Of a stretch of DNA of 64,000 nucleotides, positions 1-7,982 are shown in pieces. The translations under genes were made by a program, and so were the position numbers. Below the pieces are notes generated by a model, which saw only the letters and a list, made by a program, of their open reading frames with translations, did no database searches and was not told the DNA's origin. The stretch covers positions 310,001 through 374,000 of the forward strand of contig CAVQHI010000001.1 in assembly GCA_963712305.1 (NCBI GenBank). The letters are read 5' to 3'. The stretch is from DATFNI01 sp963712305 (GTDB lineage: Bacteria > Bacteroidota > Rhodothermia > Balneolales > DATFMH01). The number at the start of each line of letters is the position of its first letter. Position 1 is the first letter of the stretch.

Positions 1-2
1 AT

Positions 3-449
3 GGATTCTGGAGCAGTAAACGGACAATCATCCTGTTGACAACAGTAACAGCCATTTCCATGTTAGGTTTCATCTTTGCCGGGAATGCCATAGTCCAGCA
101 TCATGTACTACTATACGTGCTTCTCATCGTACCTATCTGGGGAATTAGCTCTGTGATATCTATCCTTTCAGCTTATGCTGCAGAAATTTACCCAACACGG
201 GTTCGATCCAGGGGAAGTGGCCTGGTAGCCGGTTTTACCAAATTTGGAGGTGTACTGGTGATTTCACTTGTTGTTCTCGCAATAGCTCCTCCCTCTATTG
301 CCGCTACGGCGATAATCGGAGCCATACCGTTAATTCTGGCGGCTGTCGCTATTGTCTTCTATGGTGTTGAGACCCGAAAACGCCAGTTAGAAGAAATCAC
401 CGAAGAGCAGCTTGGAAATCTTACTGTGCAACGAATAGAAGTTAATTAA
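3..449 (+). CDS. MFS transporter, C-terminal part (5' end outside window)
   Basis: The reading frame is open from the left edge, so only about the last 148 residues are present. Seen: four strongly hydrophobic segments (from about residues 10, 40, 80 and 105 of the visible part) separated by short loops, and the motif AEIYPTRVRSRGSG, which matches the cytoplasmic loop signature (E-x-x-P-T-x-x-R-x-x-G) of major facilitator sugar/organic-acid transporters such as the AAHS and SV2-like groups. The protein ends in a charged tail (VETRKRQLEEITEEQ), as expected for a cytoplasmic C-terminus. Known: such proteins are inner-membrane proton-coupled or uniport carriers. The substrate cannot be inferred. 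The stop codon lies directly beside the IS3 remnant, but the tail looks natural, so the gene is probably not truncated at the 3' end. Confidence 0.8.
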   Translation, partial: GFWSSKRTIILLTTVTAISMLGFIFAGNAIVQHHVLLYVLLIVPIWGISSVISILSAYAAEIYPTRVRSRGSGLVAGFTKFGGVLVISLVVLAIAPPSIAATAIIGAIPLILAAVAIVFYGVETRKRQLEEITEEQLGNLTVQRIEVN

Positions 450-826
450 CCGTCAGCAGGCGGCTTGGTCCCTGCGTTCCACTGGCCTTAGACCTTTTTT
501 TTGAGGACCTCCTGGAGCATGTGCTTGTCCAGCGACAGGTCAGCCACCAGCTTTTTGAGCCGGTTGTTTTCCTCATCGAGCTGGCGCAGGCGAGGCAGCT
601 CGGAGGTGCCCAGTCCCCCATATTTTTTCTTCTCCCGATCACTCGGGATAGAAGGTCGCCTCGCTAATACCAATCTTTCGGCAGACCTCGGTGACCGGGG
701 GGGCTGGCGCAGTGCAAAGATGACCTGCGATTCGGTATACTTTGATCTTTTCATGGCAATGGTTGGTTTGTTTTAAAGTACCAAAATTGCCCGATTGCTC
801 TACTTTAGATTGGTCCAGTTTTTCGG
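450..826 (-). mobile_element. Decayed IS3-family insertion sequence remnant
   Basis: This stretch carries a damaged IS3-family orfA (488-754) and only the first few codons of orfB: about 485-450 can be read as LRPVERRDQAAC and then a stop, resembling the usual orfB start. The rest of orfB and the right end are missing. The outer end on the orfA side is probably near 812-826, where the minus strand reads AACTGGACCAATCTAAAG; IS3-family ends commonly carry TGGACC. This sequence interrupts the neighbouring 800-1138 reading frame, consistent with insertion into that gene. The exact boundaries are inferred, and no target-site duplication was identified. Confidence 0.65.
488..754 (-). pseudogene. 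IS3-family transposase OrfA, frameshifted
   Basis: The N-terminus (MKRSKYTESQVIFALRQ) and C-terminus (SELPRLRQLDEENNRLKKL followed by VADLSLDKHMLQEVLKKK) match IS3-family OrfA proteins of the IS407-like type: a helix-turn-helix followed by a leucine-zipper coiled coil. The middle is out of frame. Reading the same DNA one base over from a run of seven C restores APPVTEVCRKIGISEATFY, the expected recognition helix, which then meets a stop. A second disturbance before EKKKYGG restores the original frame. The copy is therefore inactive. Its GC-rich base use differs from the neighbouring genes, as expected for an acquired element. Confidence 0.8.
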
Positions 827-1138
827 GAGGAGATCAGTTATCCGATAGACCCCATCTCTACTTTTATCAATAAGCGGAATGCCTCCGGGTGACCAAACTG
901 TAAATGATCCGCTGACAACAACCTGATCTCCTTTATCCGGCTGGAAAAAACCTATTAACTCCTGGTTCCTCATATCAACCGTAAATGTCACCTGATGGTC
1001 AGGCCATTGTTTCCAAGGTCGGTTATAAATAAATTCAGGTGCTATCACTTCCAGATCTGACAACATTATTTTCCGGTTCGGTAGCGTCTCCCCGCAGGCG
1101 TCTCTTATGATATCCTTTAAATTTTCACTCTCCTCCAT
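800..1138 (-). CDS. Small protein with carbohydrate-binding-like beta-sandwich, C-terminus cut by IS
   Basis: 112 codons without a signal peptide. The second half (from about residue 48: VTFTVDMRNQ, then GSFTVWSPGG and DGVYRITDL) resembles the starch-binding-like / CBM20-CBM48-like beta-sandwich common in secreted and glycan-related proteins of this group, where the pattern is VTF-x-VDM ... GSFN-x-W ... DGVY. The last eight or so codons (NWTNLK) are probably encoded by the end of the IS3 remnant, so the native C-terminus is lost. The N-terminal 45 residues are not recognised. It may be a broken gene. The fold call is by motif likeness only and no function is assigned. Confidence 0.5.
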   Translation of the reverse strand: MEESENLKDIIRDACGETLPNRKIMLSDLEVIAPEFIYNRPWKQWPDHQVTFTVDMRNQELIGFFQPDKGDQVVVSGSFTVWSPGGIPLIDKSRDGVYRITDLLPKNWTNLK

Positions 1139-1263
1139 TAATATCCAATATCAATTTAAATATAAGGGAGGTATTAAATACCTATTTCAGAGTAAATAAT
1201 CTTAAATTAAATAACAAGGGGCAAATAAGGCGGGATCGCCATAAGACTCGAAAAAAACCTCCA

Positions 1264-1395
1264 GTGTCATTTTCCCGAGACATCGGGATCGAGAAATCTA
1301 ACCTGCTCATAATCGCTGAAAAAGGCACTCAATGTAGGTCTCTCTAATAGCCAATATAGATTTCTCGGCTCGCTCCGCGTCGCTCGAAATGACAC
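1264..1395. repeat. Inverted-arm intergenic element (GTCATTT...GAGAAATCTA type)
   Basis: The left arm begins GTGTCATTTTCCCGAG and ends GAGAAATCTA; the right arm, read on the opposite strand, begins GTGTCATTTCGAGCGAC and ends GAGAAATCTA. The two arms of about 38 bp therefore form an imperfect inverted repeat around a central spacer of roughly 55 bp. Each arm has internal short palindromes (CCCGAGACATCGGG in the left arm). There is no open reading frame inside. It looks like a REP- or MITE-like dispersed element; the mobilising enzyme, if any, is not in this window. Confidence 0.55.
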
Positions 1396-1625
1396 TGTGG
1401 GTAAGATACTCATGATTACATTATATCGAACTCACGTTAGACAAGTGTGTCTTGTGTTCCATTGACATTTTTAAAGTAATCCAACCCGAGGCCTGGATAA
1501 GAAATTACACAGGATAGATGATTGAAAAAGGATCCTGGATTCCGGATCACCGCAGAATCACTATACCGGATCTTATCCGGATCTCTTGCACCGGATGCAC
1601 GCTCGAAACAAGCCACGCGTAAGCC

Positions 1626-1722
1626 CCCTTCCACGAATGTGGAGGGGGTTTGGGGGAGGTCACAGGATGCTAGCGGGATTCTACGTTCGCTGATAAATCA
1701 GAGAACTTCAGAATGACAGAGG
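1626..1722. repeat. Half copy of the GTCATTCTGA-type intergenic element
   Basis: It reads CCCCCTTCCACGAATGTGG, a GGTTTGGGGGAGGTC block, then GCGGGATTCTACGTTCGC and ends CAGAATGACAGAGGTGGTG. This is the reverse complement, with changes, of the segment from the CACCACCTCTGTCATTCTG block to CCACATCCGTGGAAGGGG in the tandem repeat at 19.9-20.05 kb. Only one arm plus the purine-rich block is present. Confidence 0.55.
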
Positions 1723-1736
1723 TGGTGTTGGATTAT

Positions 1737-2633
1737 TTACTTTGTACGGGGTATTATTCCTTTATAAACACAGGACGGAGTCAAAATGTAGAGTGTATTG
1801 CCTAACATCTTTACATCCACAGGATCTTCAGTGATGGACAGATTTTGTGTTCCCAATAACCGCCCGTGCATATCATAACGCTCCAGGCTCCTGGATGATA
1901 CCGCCCAAATGCCATCTCTTCCCAGTGCAAGTCCTCGTACTTTTCCCGTGTGAGCGATAAACCCAAGATATCCACCACCGGTGTTAAGCATATGAATGAC
2001 GCCATCGATAGGATCAGCCAGGTACAGTCGATTATCGGCGCACATCATGTCTGAAGGCTTGTGGATTGTGCCGATGGCCTGGGTATTGAAACCCCGGTCA
2101 TATTTGCCATAATGATCGAAGCGAAAGATGTAATTGCTGCGATCATCATAGAAGAACAAGTCGCCCTGGTTATCTATGCAGAGCGTAGTCGGATAATAGG
2201 TACTGGCCTGCGGATTATTGCTCGCGTCAGCGATGGATGAGAGATATTGCAGATGACGGTCAAAAATCTGTATGCGATTGTTCCCCCTGTCGCTTACATA
2301 AATTTTAAGTCCGTTGGTGGCATCCACATCAACCGGTTCATCAAACTGGTAATCACCAAACCCGTAATTTCCCAGCGAATCAAGCGGCTGACCTGTAGTA
2401 TCGTATTCTACAATCCGATTGTTATCTGTCTCAACAATAAAGATCGATCCGGTCGGCGCCACCGACATCGCAGAGGCACTTCTGAGATTGCACGTGATAG
2501 GTTTAAGAACAACAGGATCCTGAGCGGAGACCGGTAAATTCGCTATTAGGAATAAGAGAAGGATTAATGATAATTCAGCCCAAGAGAACCCGAGGTCATG
2601 CCAACGACGGTGCAATCCGTATTCGATAGTCAT
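1737..2633 (-). CDS. Secreted NHL-repeat beta-propeller protein
   Basis: 298 residues. An N-terminal hydrophobic stretch (about residues 20-37, ending VSAQD) is a Sec signal peptide. The mature part has repeated NHL-type blades, for example DNNRIVEYDTTGQPLDSLG, DRGNNRIQIFDRHLQYLSS and NQGDLFFYDDRSNYIFRFD, each with the G/N-x-I-x-x-F/Y-D pattern that closes a blade; about six blades are expected from the length. Known: NHL propellers are binding scaffolds, often 6-bladed, in periplasmic or surface proteins; an enzyme role cannot be concluded. The gene stands alone on the minus strand, followed by spacer. The first ATG is used, although the leading 15 residues before the hydrophobic core are longer than usual. 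Confidence 0.7.
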   Translation of the reverse strand: MTIEYGLHRRWHDLGFSWAELSLILLLFLIANLPVSAQDPVVLKPITCNLRSASAMSVAPTGSIFIVETDNNRIVEYDTTGQPLDSLGNYGFGDYQFDEPVDVDATNGLKIYVSDRGNNRIQIFDRHLQYLSSIADASNNPQASTYYPTTLCIDNQGDLFFYDDRSNYIFRFDHYGKYDRGFNTQAIGTIHKPSDMMCADNRLYLADPIDGVIHMLNTGGGYLGFIAHTGKVRGLALGRDGIWAVSSRSLERYDMHGRLLGTQNLSITEDPVDVKMLGNTLYILTPSCVYKGIIPRTK

Positions 2634-2782
2634 ACGCTAGTCGTTCAATGGTAATTCTTCGCTGCAATGGATGTTTTTCATAGTCATTTTTCATATATGA
2701 TCCTGCGACAGCCTCCTTTGCACTCATTTGTCATTGCAAAAGGCCTGCCGCGGCTCGAACGACCGTCACCTGTCTTAATTGA

Positions 2783-2817
2783 ATTCAAAATTCAAAATTC
2801 TTAATTCAAAATTCAAA
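2783..2817. repeat. Heptanucleotide array (ATTCAAA)5 across the purD stop codon
   Basis: Five consecutive 7-bp units: ATTCAAA, ATTCAAA, ATTCTTA, ATTCAAA, ATTCAAA. On the minus strand this reads TTTGAAT repeats. The purD stop (TGA, 2808-2806) lies inside the array, and the last codons of purD (F-E-F) are themselves encoded by it. Each unit contains TGA or TAA on the coding strand, so successive units put stops in all three frames. Confidence 0.85.
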
Positions 2818-4098
2818 CACCTTCCCTATATCCCGGCGATAGTACTTGCCGCTGAATGTGATCTTGTCGGCTTCGGCGTATGTTTTTTTGATTGCCTCAT
2901 CGAGGGTCTTCCCGGAGCATACAACGCCCAACACGCGTCCGCCTGCCGTGACAACCTGACCACCACGCATAGCTGTTCCACTGTGAAACACGAGCGTATC
3001 ATCATTCACAAGATCCAATCCATGAATTACTTTGCCGGTCTCATATTCACGAGGATATCCCTCAGAAGCCAGTATTACACAGCAGTAAGCCTTATTATCC
3101 TGTGTGATGCGGATCTTGTCGAGTTCCACCGTTTCCGCAAGGAGCATGAGCTGCATCAGATCGGTCTGAAGCTTTGGAAGGACCGCCTGCGTTTCGGGAT
3201 CTCCAAAACGGCAATTGTACTCCACAACTATTGGTCCATCTTTGGTCAACATCAGTCCGCAATACAGAAAGTCCACGATACGGAGTTCCCTCCCCGGCCA
3301 TACCTTTGATCGTAGGATCAACGATGGTGTGCTGAATCTCTTCCAGCATGGATGCATCTACGTCAGGTACGGGCGTAATCGATCCCATCCCTCCGGTGTT
3401 CAGCCCGGTGTCGCCTTCGCCAATGCGTTTATAATCACGCGCACTGCTGATGATGTGGCTGGTCTTCCCATCTGAAACAGCAAAGATCGATATTTCTCGC
3501 CCATCAAGAAACTCCTCTATCACCAGGGTATCCGAGGCCTTTCTGAGAGAGGGTAACTCGTCAAGTTCTTTCAGGCTTCCGAGAGCTTCATCACGGTTTT
3601 TGCAAACAAAGACGCCTTTTCCGGCAGCAAGTCCATCAGCTTTCAATACTACAGGCCATGTTTCCCTTTTATTAAGTGACTCTTCGGCCATATGCCAGTC
3701 ACCTCTTTCGTAGGTGTGATAAGCAGCTGTTGGAATGTTGTGGCGGAACCATGAACGACTTGGCAAAACTTTTGCTGCCCTCCAGACGTGCGGCGAGTCT
3801 TCGAAGGACCAAAGACCGGGTGTCCTCGTTTCTCAAGGAAGTCAACGAGCCCATCCACCAACGGCTGTTCCGGTCCGATGATGGTCATGTCAACGGCAAA
3901 TTTCTCAATAACTTCAGCTACTGCTTCAAAATCATTGATATTGCAATCGACATTTGTTCCGATTTGTGCGGTTCCGGGATTGCCGGGAGCAATGTATACA
4001 TTCTCTACCATCTCCGAGTTATGCAATAACCAGGCTATGGCGTGCTCCCGCCCTCCCTTACCAATAACTAAGACGTCTTTGGTTTCAAATTCACTCAT
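2806..4098 (-). pseudogene. purD: Phosphoribosylamine-glycine ligase (GARS), three single-base insertions
   Basis: PurD ligates glycine to phosphoribosylamine in purine synthesis. The full ATP-grasp protein is recognisable but split over three frames. The N-terminus VLVIGKGGREHAIAWLL and GPEQPLVDGLVDFLEKRG is in frame 1. Then an extra base near 3795, a second near 3745 (between SFAKSFM and RHNIPTAAY), and a third in the A-run 3268-3270 (between GTPYRGL and LYCGLML) shift the frame. The three +1 changes sum to three, so the C-terminus (VEYNCRFGDPETQAVLPKL onward) returns to frame 1. Removing them gives 429 residues, the normal PurD length. The start overlaps the tpiA stop by ATGA. Either recent inactivation or assembly/sequencing error would explain this; surrounding genes are intact, and the residues between the shifts are well conserved. 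Confidence 0.85.
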
Positions 4099-4871
4099 TT
4101 TGAAGCGATAGTCTGGGCTGTTGAAATGATAGCTGCAAAGCTCTGAGCTTTCAGACTGGCACCGCCGATAAGTCCGCCGTCAACATCAGGCTGACTAAGC
4201 AGTTCCTCTGCGTTATCGGGCTTCATGCTTCCACCATAGAGAATCCGGATGTTTGCAGCTTTCTGTTCATTATACAAGTTGGCCAGTTCATTACGGATGA
4301 ATTTGTGCATCTCTTGTGCCTGGTCAGGAGTGGCTGTTTCACCCGTTCCAATCGCCCATACCGGTTCGTAGGCAACGACGACCTCATTGAGCTGTGTATC
4401 AGGCAACTCCTTGAACGCTCCTTTGATTTGTCGACTGACAACCTCGAAATGAGAATCAGATTTACGTTCATCCAGTGTCTCTCCGACACAAATGATCGGA
4501 CGCAGGCCAACCTGCAGAGCTTTCAATGCTTTGGTATTCACCCCTTCATCCGTCTCACCGAAATACTGCCGGCGTTCCGAGTGACCTAAAATAACATAGC
4601 GGCAACCTGACTCCTTGAGCATAATACCGCTAATTTCCCCGGTGTAAGCGCCACTGTCCACGAAGTGCATGTTTTGTGCACCCAGCTGAACCTGGTTCTG
4701 ATCACGCAGAGATTCGTTGGCGGCTGCCAGAGCGATAAACGTTGGGCAAACAAGAACTTCTACATCCAGATACTGACCCTCAAGTTGTTTCTTAATTCCC
4801 GAAAGCAACTGTTTGGTCTCTTCTGGACCATTATTCATCTTCCAGTTACCGGCTATCAATAATTTTCTCAT
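4095..4871 (-). CDS. tpiA: Triosephosphate isomerase
   Basis: 258 residues, the normal length of this TIM-barrel glycolytic enzyme, which interconverts dihydroxyacetone phosphate and glyceraldehyde 3-phosphate in the cytoplasm. Catalytic positions are visible: Asn9 and Lys11 in AGNWKMNNG, His97 in ILGHSERR, and Glu169 in VVAYEPVWAIGTG; the phosphate-binding YGGSMKPDN and GGLIGGASL segments are near residues 212-240. Its start overlaps the stop of the upstream lipoprotein gene by four bases (ATGA) and its stop overlaps the purD start in the same way, which indicates translational coupling in the gatB-lipoprotein-tpiA-purD operon. Confidence 0.96.
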   Translation of the reverse strand: MRKLLIAGNWKMNNGPEETKQLLSGIKKQLEGQYLDVEVLVCPTFIALAAANESLRDQNQVQLGAQNMHFVDSGAYTGEISGIMLKESGCRYVILGHSERRQYFGETDEGVNTKALKALQVGLRPIICVGETLDERKSDSHFEVVSRQIKGAFKELPDTQLNEVVVAYEPVWAIGTGETATPDQAQEMHKFIRNELANLYNEQKAANIRILYGGSMKPDNAEELLSQPDVDGGLIGGASLKAQSFAAIISTAQTIASK

Positions 4872-6277
4872 GATTGTTTCTCCTTTTTATGGAATACTTT
4901 ACCGAGGTCCTGAATAATGTATTGACTTTCGGACCCCACGTACTTGCGTACGATGTTTCCGTCTTTATCCACCAAAAACCGGGTTGGGATCAACTGTATG
5001 TTTAACCTGTGCAACAAGTTTGACGTCTTATATGATCCTGCCCGGGCGAAAGGCCAGTTTCTGGCCCTTTCATCAAAAAAAGCATTGACCGTAACCTGAC
5101 TCGTGTCAATGGGAACGGTCAGAAATTTAAGGCCGAAATACCGGTACACCAGATACAGCGCGTTCATATCATCGTACTGATTTTGATACAGGTTGTTGGC
5201 TACGCCAGTTATCTCCATCACATAAGGATGACCACTGAATGATTTATTGGTCAACGTGTCACCCGATAGTGTTACAACTTTGAACGACGGCATGGGCATA
5301 CCTGGCGCGAGACTATCAAGATCGTACTGCATGCTGCTGGCGAACGAACGTGCCGAACTATTCTTTTGTGCGTAGGCTTTTTTAAAAGTGAGCAGATCCG
5401 ATCTGGCCTCCCGGATCTTGGTGCTGTCGTACAACATTTTCACTTTATTCATGCCGATAGCGATCTTAAGATCCTGGTTATCCGTCGCATGCGAGAGCGA
5501 ATCTATATAAATCAATGTGCGATCAAGGCCACGTGTCCGTGCCAGTATTTCCATGGCATCCTGGGCGAGATTAGCCTGAATCGCGGGTTCTTTGATCTGC
5601 CTGAAGTGAGCAAACGCGAGGCTGTCGTCCCACCCTTCCAGCATGCGCACCGTTGTTACAGCAGAACGCTGGGATGCTATCGTTCCGGGAAAATCTTTAT
5701 ACACGGACCAAAACAGGTTGCTCCACGTTTGCGCAAGCTTCGGCAGCGTATCCTGCTTGATCTGCCCCCTTTGTGCAAAAGTCATCAACCTTGCATAGTT
5801 GCCTTCCAGCCGTTGAAAAGTGTCATAGGCTTTTTCTTCATGTGAAGTGAATTTTGCCGTTTTCGCGAAGTCGGGCAACTGACCCTCGATATGCACCGTA
5901 TCTTTATCTGCCAATATCACTGCCGAGGATGACAGGTTCGTATTATTTCGGCTGATAATGAGCGGATAGATTCCTTTTTGCTTAAACGTCGCTGTTCCGG
6001 AAAATTGTCCGGTCGAGTCTGTGACGGCGTGATATAACGTGTCGGCTTTATTACTACTATCGGGCTGTATGACCGTTAGATTGATCCCCGAATAGTCCCC
6101 GCTCGAATCCACCGCCGTCGATACGCTTATCTTGCCGTAAACGCGGGTTGTTTTCATTTCCGGTTTCGACGAACAACCGAATCCTAATAGAACGACGAGG
6201 CCAAGGAGGACAGGCATCCGCAAAAATATGGAATGTTCCTGGTAAAACCGGCCTTTTTTGTTAGATGACAATTTCAT
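4868..6277 (-). CDS. Lipoprotein with thioredoxin-like C-terminal domain lacking CXXC
   Basis: 469 residues. The signal ends in a lipobox (LLGFGC-SS, Cys about 35), so it is an envelope lipoprotein. Residues about 45-140 look like the DUF4369-type N-terminal beta domain of Bacteroidota TlpA-like proteins; a helical middle follows. From about residue 325 (MPSFKVVTLSGDTLTNKSF) the sequence has the AhpC/TSA-thioredoxin layout (FLTVPID, IPTRFLVDKDGNIVRKYVG), including the cis-Pro loop. The usual W-C-x-x-C is replaced by ITGVANNLYQ, and the lipobox Cys is the only cysteine I see in the protein. It is therefore unlikely to act as a disulfide oxidoreductase; a binding or structural role is more likely (inference). 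It lies 20 bp after gatB and overlaps tpiA. Confidence 0.75.
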   Translation of the reverse strand: MKLSSNKKGRFYQEHSIFLRMPVLLGLVVLLGFGCSSKPEMKTTRVYGKISVSTAVDSSGDYSGINLTVIQPDSSNKADTLYHAVTDSTGQFSGTATFKQKGIYPLIISRNNTNLSSSAVILADKDTVHIEGQLPDFAKTAKFTSHEEKAYDTFQRLEGNYARLMTFAQRGQIKQDTLPKLAQTWSNLFWSVYKDFPGTIASQRSAVTTVRMLEGWDDSLAFAHFRQIKEPAIQANLAQDAMEILARTRGLDRTLIYIDSLSHATDNQDLKIAIGMNKVKMLYDSTKIREARSDLLTFKKAYAQKNSSARSFASSMQYDLDSLAPGMPMPSFKVVTLSGDTLTNKSFSGHPYVMEITGVANNLYQNQYDDMNALYLVYRYFGLKFLTVPIDTSQVTVNAFFDERARNWPFARAGSYKTSNLLHRLNIQLIPTRFLVDKDGNIVRKYVGSESQYIIQDLGKVFHKKEKQS

Positions 6278-6297
6278 TGAAATATGCTCCGGTTGTT

Positions 6298-7755
6298 TCA
6301 GGCTTTGGCTTTGAGGCGATCAAGAACTGCGTCACGGGCCATTTTGGGGTTGGCTTTACCCTTCGACCGGCGCATGACTTGTCCGATGAAAAAGCCGAGC
6401 AATCCTTCTTTGCCGCCGAGATATTCATCTACTTTGTCGGGAAACTCGTCAAGGACTTCGTCCACAAGCTTGTCGATGAACCCGGTGTCGGAGACCTGCA
6501 GCAGGTTGAGGTCGCCGGCAAGTGCTTCGGCGTCCTTCTCGCTCTCCAGCATACCGTTAAAGATGGTCTGCATAGCCGATGAGCTGATCTTGTCGTCCTC
6601 ACGCAGTTTGATCAGGCCGCCCAGTCTTTCCGGCGTGATAGAAAAATCACGAATCTCGATGCTTTTATCATTCAATACCCGGCGCACTTCTGTGATGATC
6701 AGGTTGGCAACCGACTTTGGCTTGTCGACCTGCTTGAGCACTTCTTCAAAATAGTCGGCCATGTACCGGGTATCTGTAAGTACTGTCGCGTCGAATTCCG
6801 GCAAGCCAAATGCATCGATGAATCTTTGACGACGCACATCCGGCATCTCGGGAAGCTCGCTGCGGATTTCATCCATCAGGTCTTCAGTCACAACAACCGG
6901 CGGGATATCCGGTTCCGGGAAGTAGCGGTAATCATGGGCTTCCTCTTTGGATCGCATCTCGCGGGTTTCCAGCTTGTTGGAATCCCAAAGTCTTGTCTGC
7001 TGAATAATCTTGCCGCCGCCGCGAATGACCTCTTCCTGCCGTTCGATCTCAAACTGGATGGCGCGTTCTACGTTGCGGAACGAGTTCATGTTCTTCAGCT
7101 CAGTCCGGGTCCCAAACTCTTTTTGACCCTTCGGACGAATCGACACGTTCGCATCACAGCGGAGACTTCCCTCCTCCATGTTGCCGTCGCAAATTTCCAG
7201 GTACTGAACAATCTGTTTGATCTTTGTCAGATACGCATACGCCTCGGCCGGAGTGCGAAGATCCGGCTCGGACACGATCTCGATCAGTGGCGTTCCCGCA
7301 CGGTTCAGGTCGATCAGTGTGTTGTATGGATCCTGGTCGTGAATCGATTTACCAGCGTCTTCTTCCATGTGGATCCGCGTAATACCGATGCGTTTTTCTG
7401 TTCCGTCTTCCAGCGTGATATCAATATAGCCGCCATAGCAGATGGGCGTTTCATACTGCGAAATCTGATATCCTTTGGGAAGATCAGGATAGAAATAATT
7501 CTTTCTGGCGAAGATAGAACGGGGGGCTACTTCACAGCTTGTCGCCATCCCCATCCGGATGGTATAGCGGATCAGATTTTCATTTACAACAGGCAGGGTT
7601 CCCGGATGACCGAGACAAAGCGGACTCACATTTGTATTCGGTTCCGCCCCAAACTCCGTAGAAACCGGCGTAAATGCCTTGCTATCGGTGAGTAGTTGAC
7701 AGTGTACTTCAAGACCGATTACCGGTGCGAATTCGGTCGTGGCCAGATCATTCAT
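6298..7755 (-). CDS. gatB: Asp-tRNA(Asn)/Glu-tRNA(Gln) amidotransferase subunit B
   Basis: 485 residues. GatB binds the misacylated tRNA and activates its carboxylate with ATP, while GatA supplies ammonia from glutamine; GatA and GatC are not in this window. Family signatures are clear: VIGLEVHCQL near residue 14, SPLCLGHPGTLPVVN near 45-58, NYFYPDLPKGYQISQYE near 85-101, the ANVSIR and RTELKNMNS blocks near 200-225, and a C-terminal YqeY-like tail (LLGFFIGQVMRRSKGKANPK), which contacts the tRNA elbow. It is the first gene of the four-gene minus-strand operon and is divergent from the satD-like gene across 227 bp that holds the triple palindrome. Confidence 0.97.
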   Translation of the reverse strand: MNDLATTEFAPVIGLEVHCQLLTDSKAFTPVSTEFGAEPNTNVSPLCLGHPGTLPVVNENLIRYTIRMGMATSCEVAPRSIFARKNYFYPDLPKGYQISQYETPICYGGYIDITLEDGTEKRIGITRIHMEEDAGKSIHDQDPYNTLIDLNRAGTPLIEIVSEPDLRTPAEAYAYLTKIKQIVQYLEICDGNMEEGSLRCDANVSIRPKGQKEFGTRTELKNMNSFRNVERAIQFEIERQEEVIRGGGKIIQQTRLWDSNKLETREMRSKEEAHDYRYFPEPDIPPVVVTEDLMDEIRSELPEMPDVRRQRFIDAFGLPEFDATVLTDTRYMADYFEEVLKQVDKPKSVANLIITEVRRVLNDKSIEIRDFSITPERLGGLIKLREDDKISSSAMQTIFNGMLESEKDAEALAGDLNLLQVSDTGFIDKLVDEVLDEFPDKVDEYLGGKEGLLGFFIGQVMRRSKGKANPKMARDAVLDRLKAKA

Positions 7756-7882
7756 AAGATTCGTTCATTCGTAATTGATTACTCGCTTCCAGAGGCCTTA
7801 AGATAGTAAAGGTCGTTCTTTTATAACATCATAAAACGAGGAAATAACGTGACCTTTCTCAGAAATTAGATTTATTTGATTT

Positions 7883-7960
7883 TATGCTATTACAATAGCA
7901 TATTATATCATTATGCTATCATAGTAGCATATTAATTATTTATGCTATTACAGATGCATA
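7883..7960. promoter_or_regulatory. Three 20-bp palindromes at 29-bp spacing (operator array)
   Basis: Copies at 7883-7902, 7912-7931 and 7941-7960 each begin TATGCTAT and have the form TATGCTAT-N4-ATAGCATA. The first is a perfect inverted repeat, the second has one mismatch (GTAGCATA), and the third has a degraded right arm (GATGCATA). Start-to-start distance is exactly 29 bp both times, with 9-bp A/T spacers. They sit between the divergent gatB and satD-like genes, ending 22 bp before the satD-like ATG. This is the layout of a multi-site operator for a dimeric repressor or activator. The satD-like protein has its own C-terminal helix-turn-helix and is a natural candidate (inference). Confidence 0.75.
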
Positions 7961-7982
7961 ATATTGCGTAACATCCCAGGAT

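Larger units (their letters stand above)
1139..1736. other. 598-bp non-coding spacer with decayed palindromic repeats
   Basis: No convincing gene. The spacer contains one inverted-arm element (1264-1395) and one half-element (about 1626-1722), both related to the repeats at 19.6-20.4 kb and 22.5 kb. The remainder (1396-1620) holds short GGATC/CCGGAT-rich words that may be older repeat debris. Small open frames here have no recognisable protein features. Confidence 0.6.

Noticed and set aside
185..215. GGGTTCGATCC resembling a tRNA T-arm
   Set aside because: It is inside the MFS transporter frame (YPTRVRSRG) and no acceptor or anticodon stems surround it.
6284..7695. Long open frames on the plus strand opposite gatB (up to 289 codons)
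   Set aside because: They are antisense shadows of the strongly conserved gatB coding frame, with no homology signals of their own.
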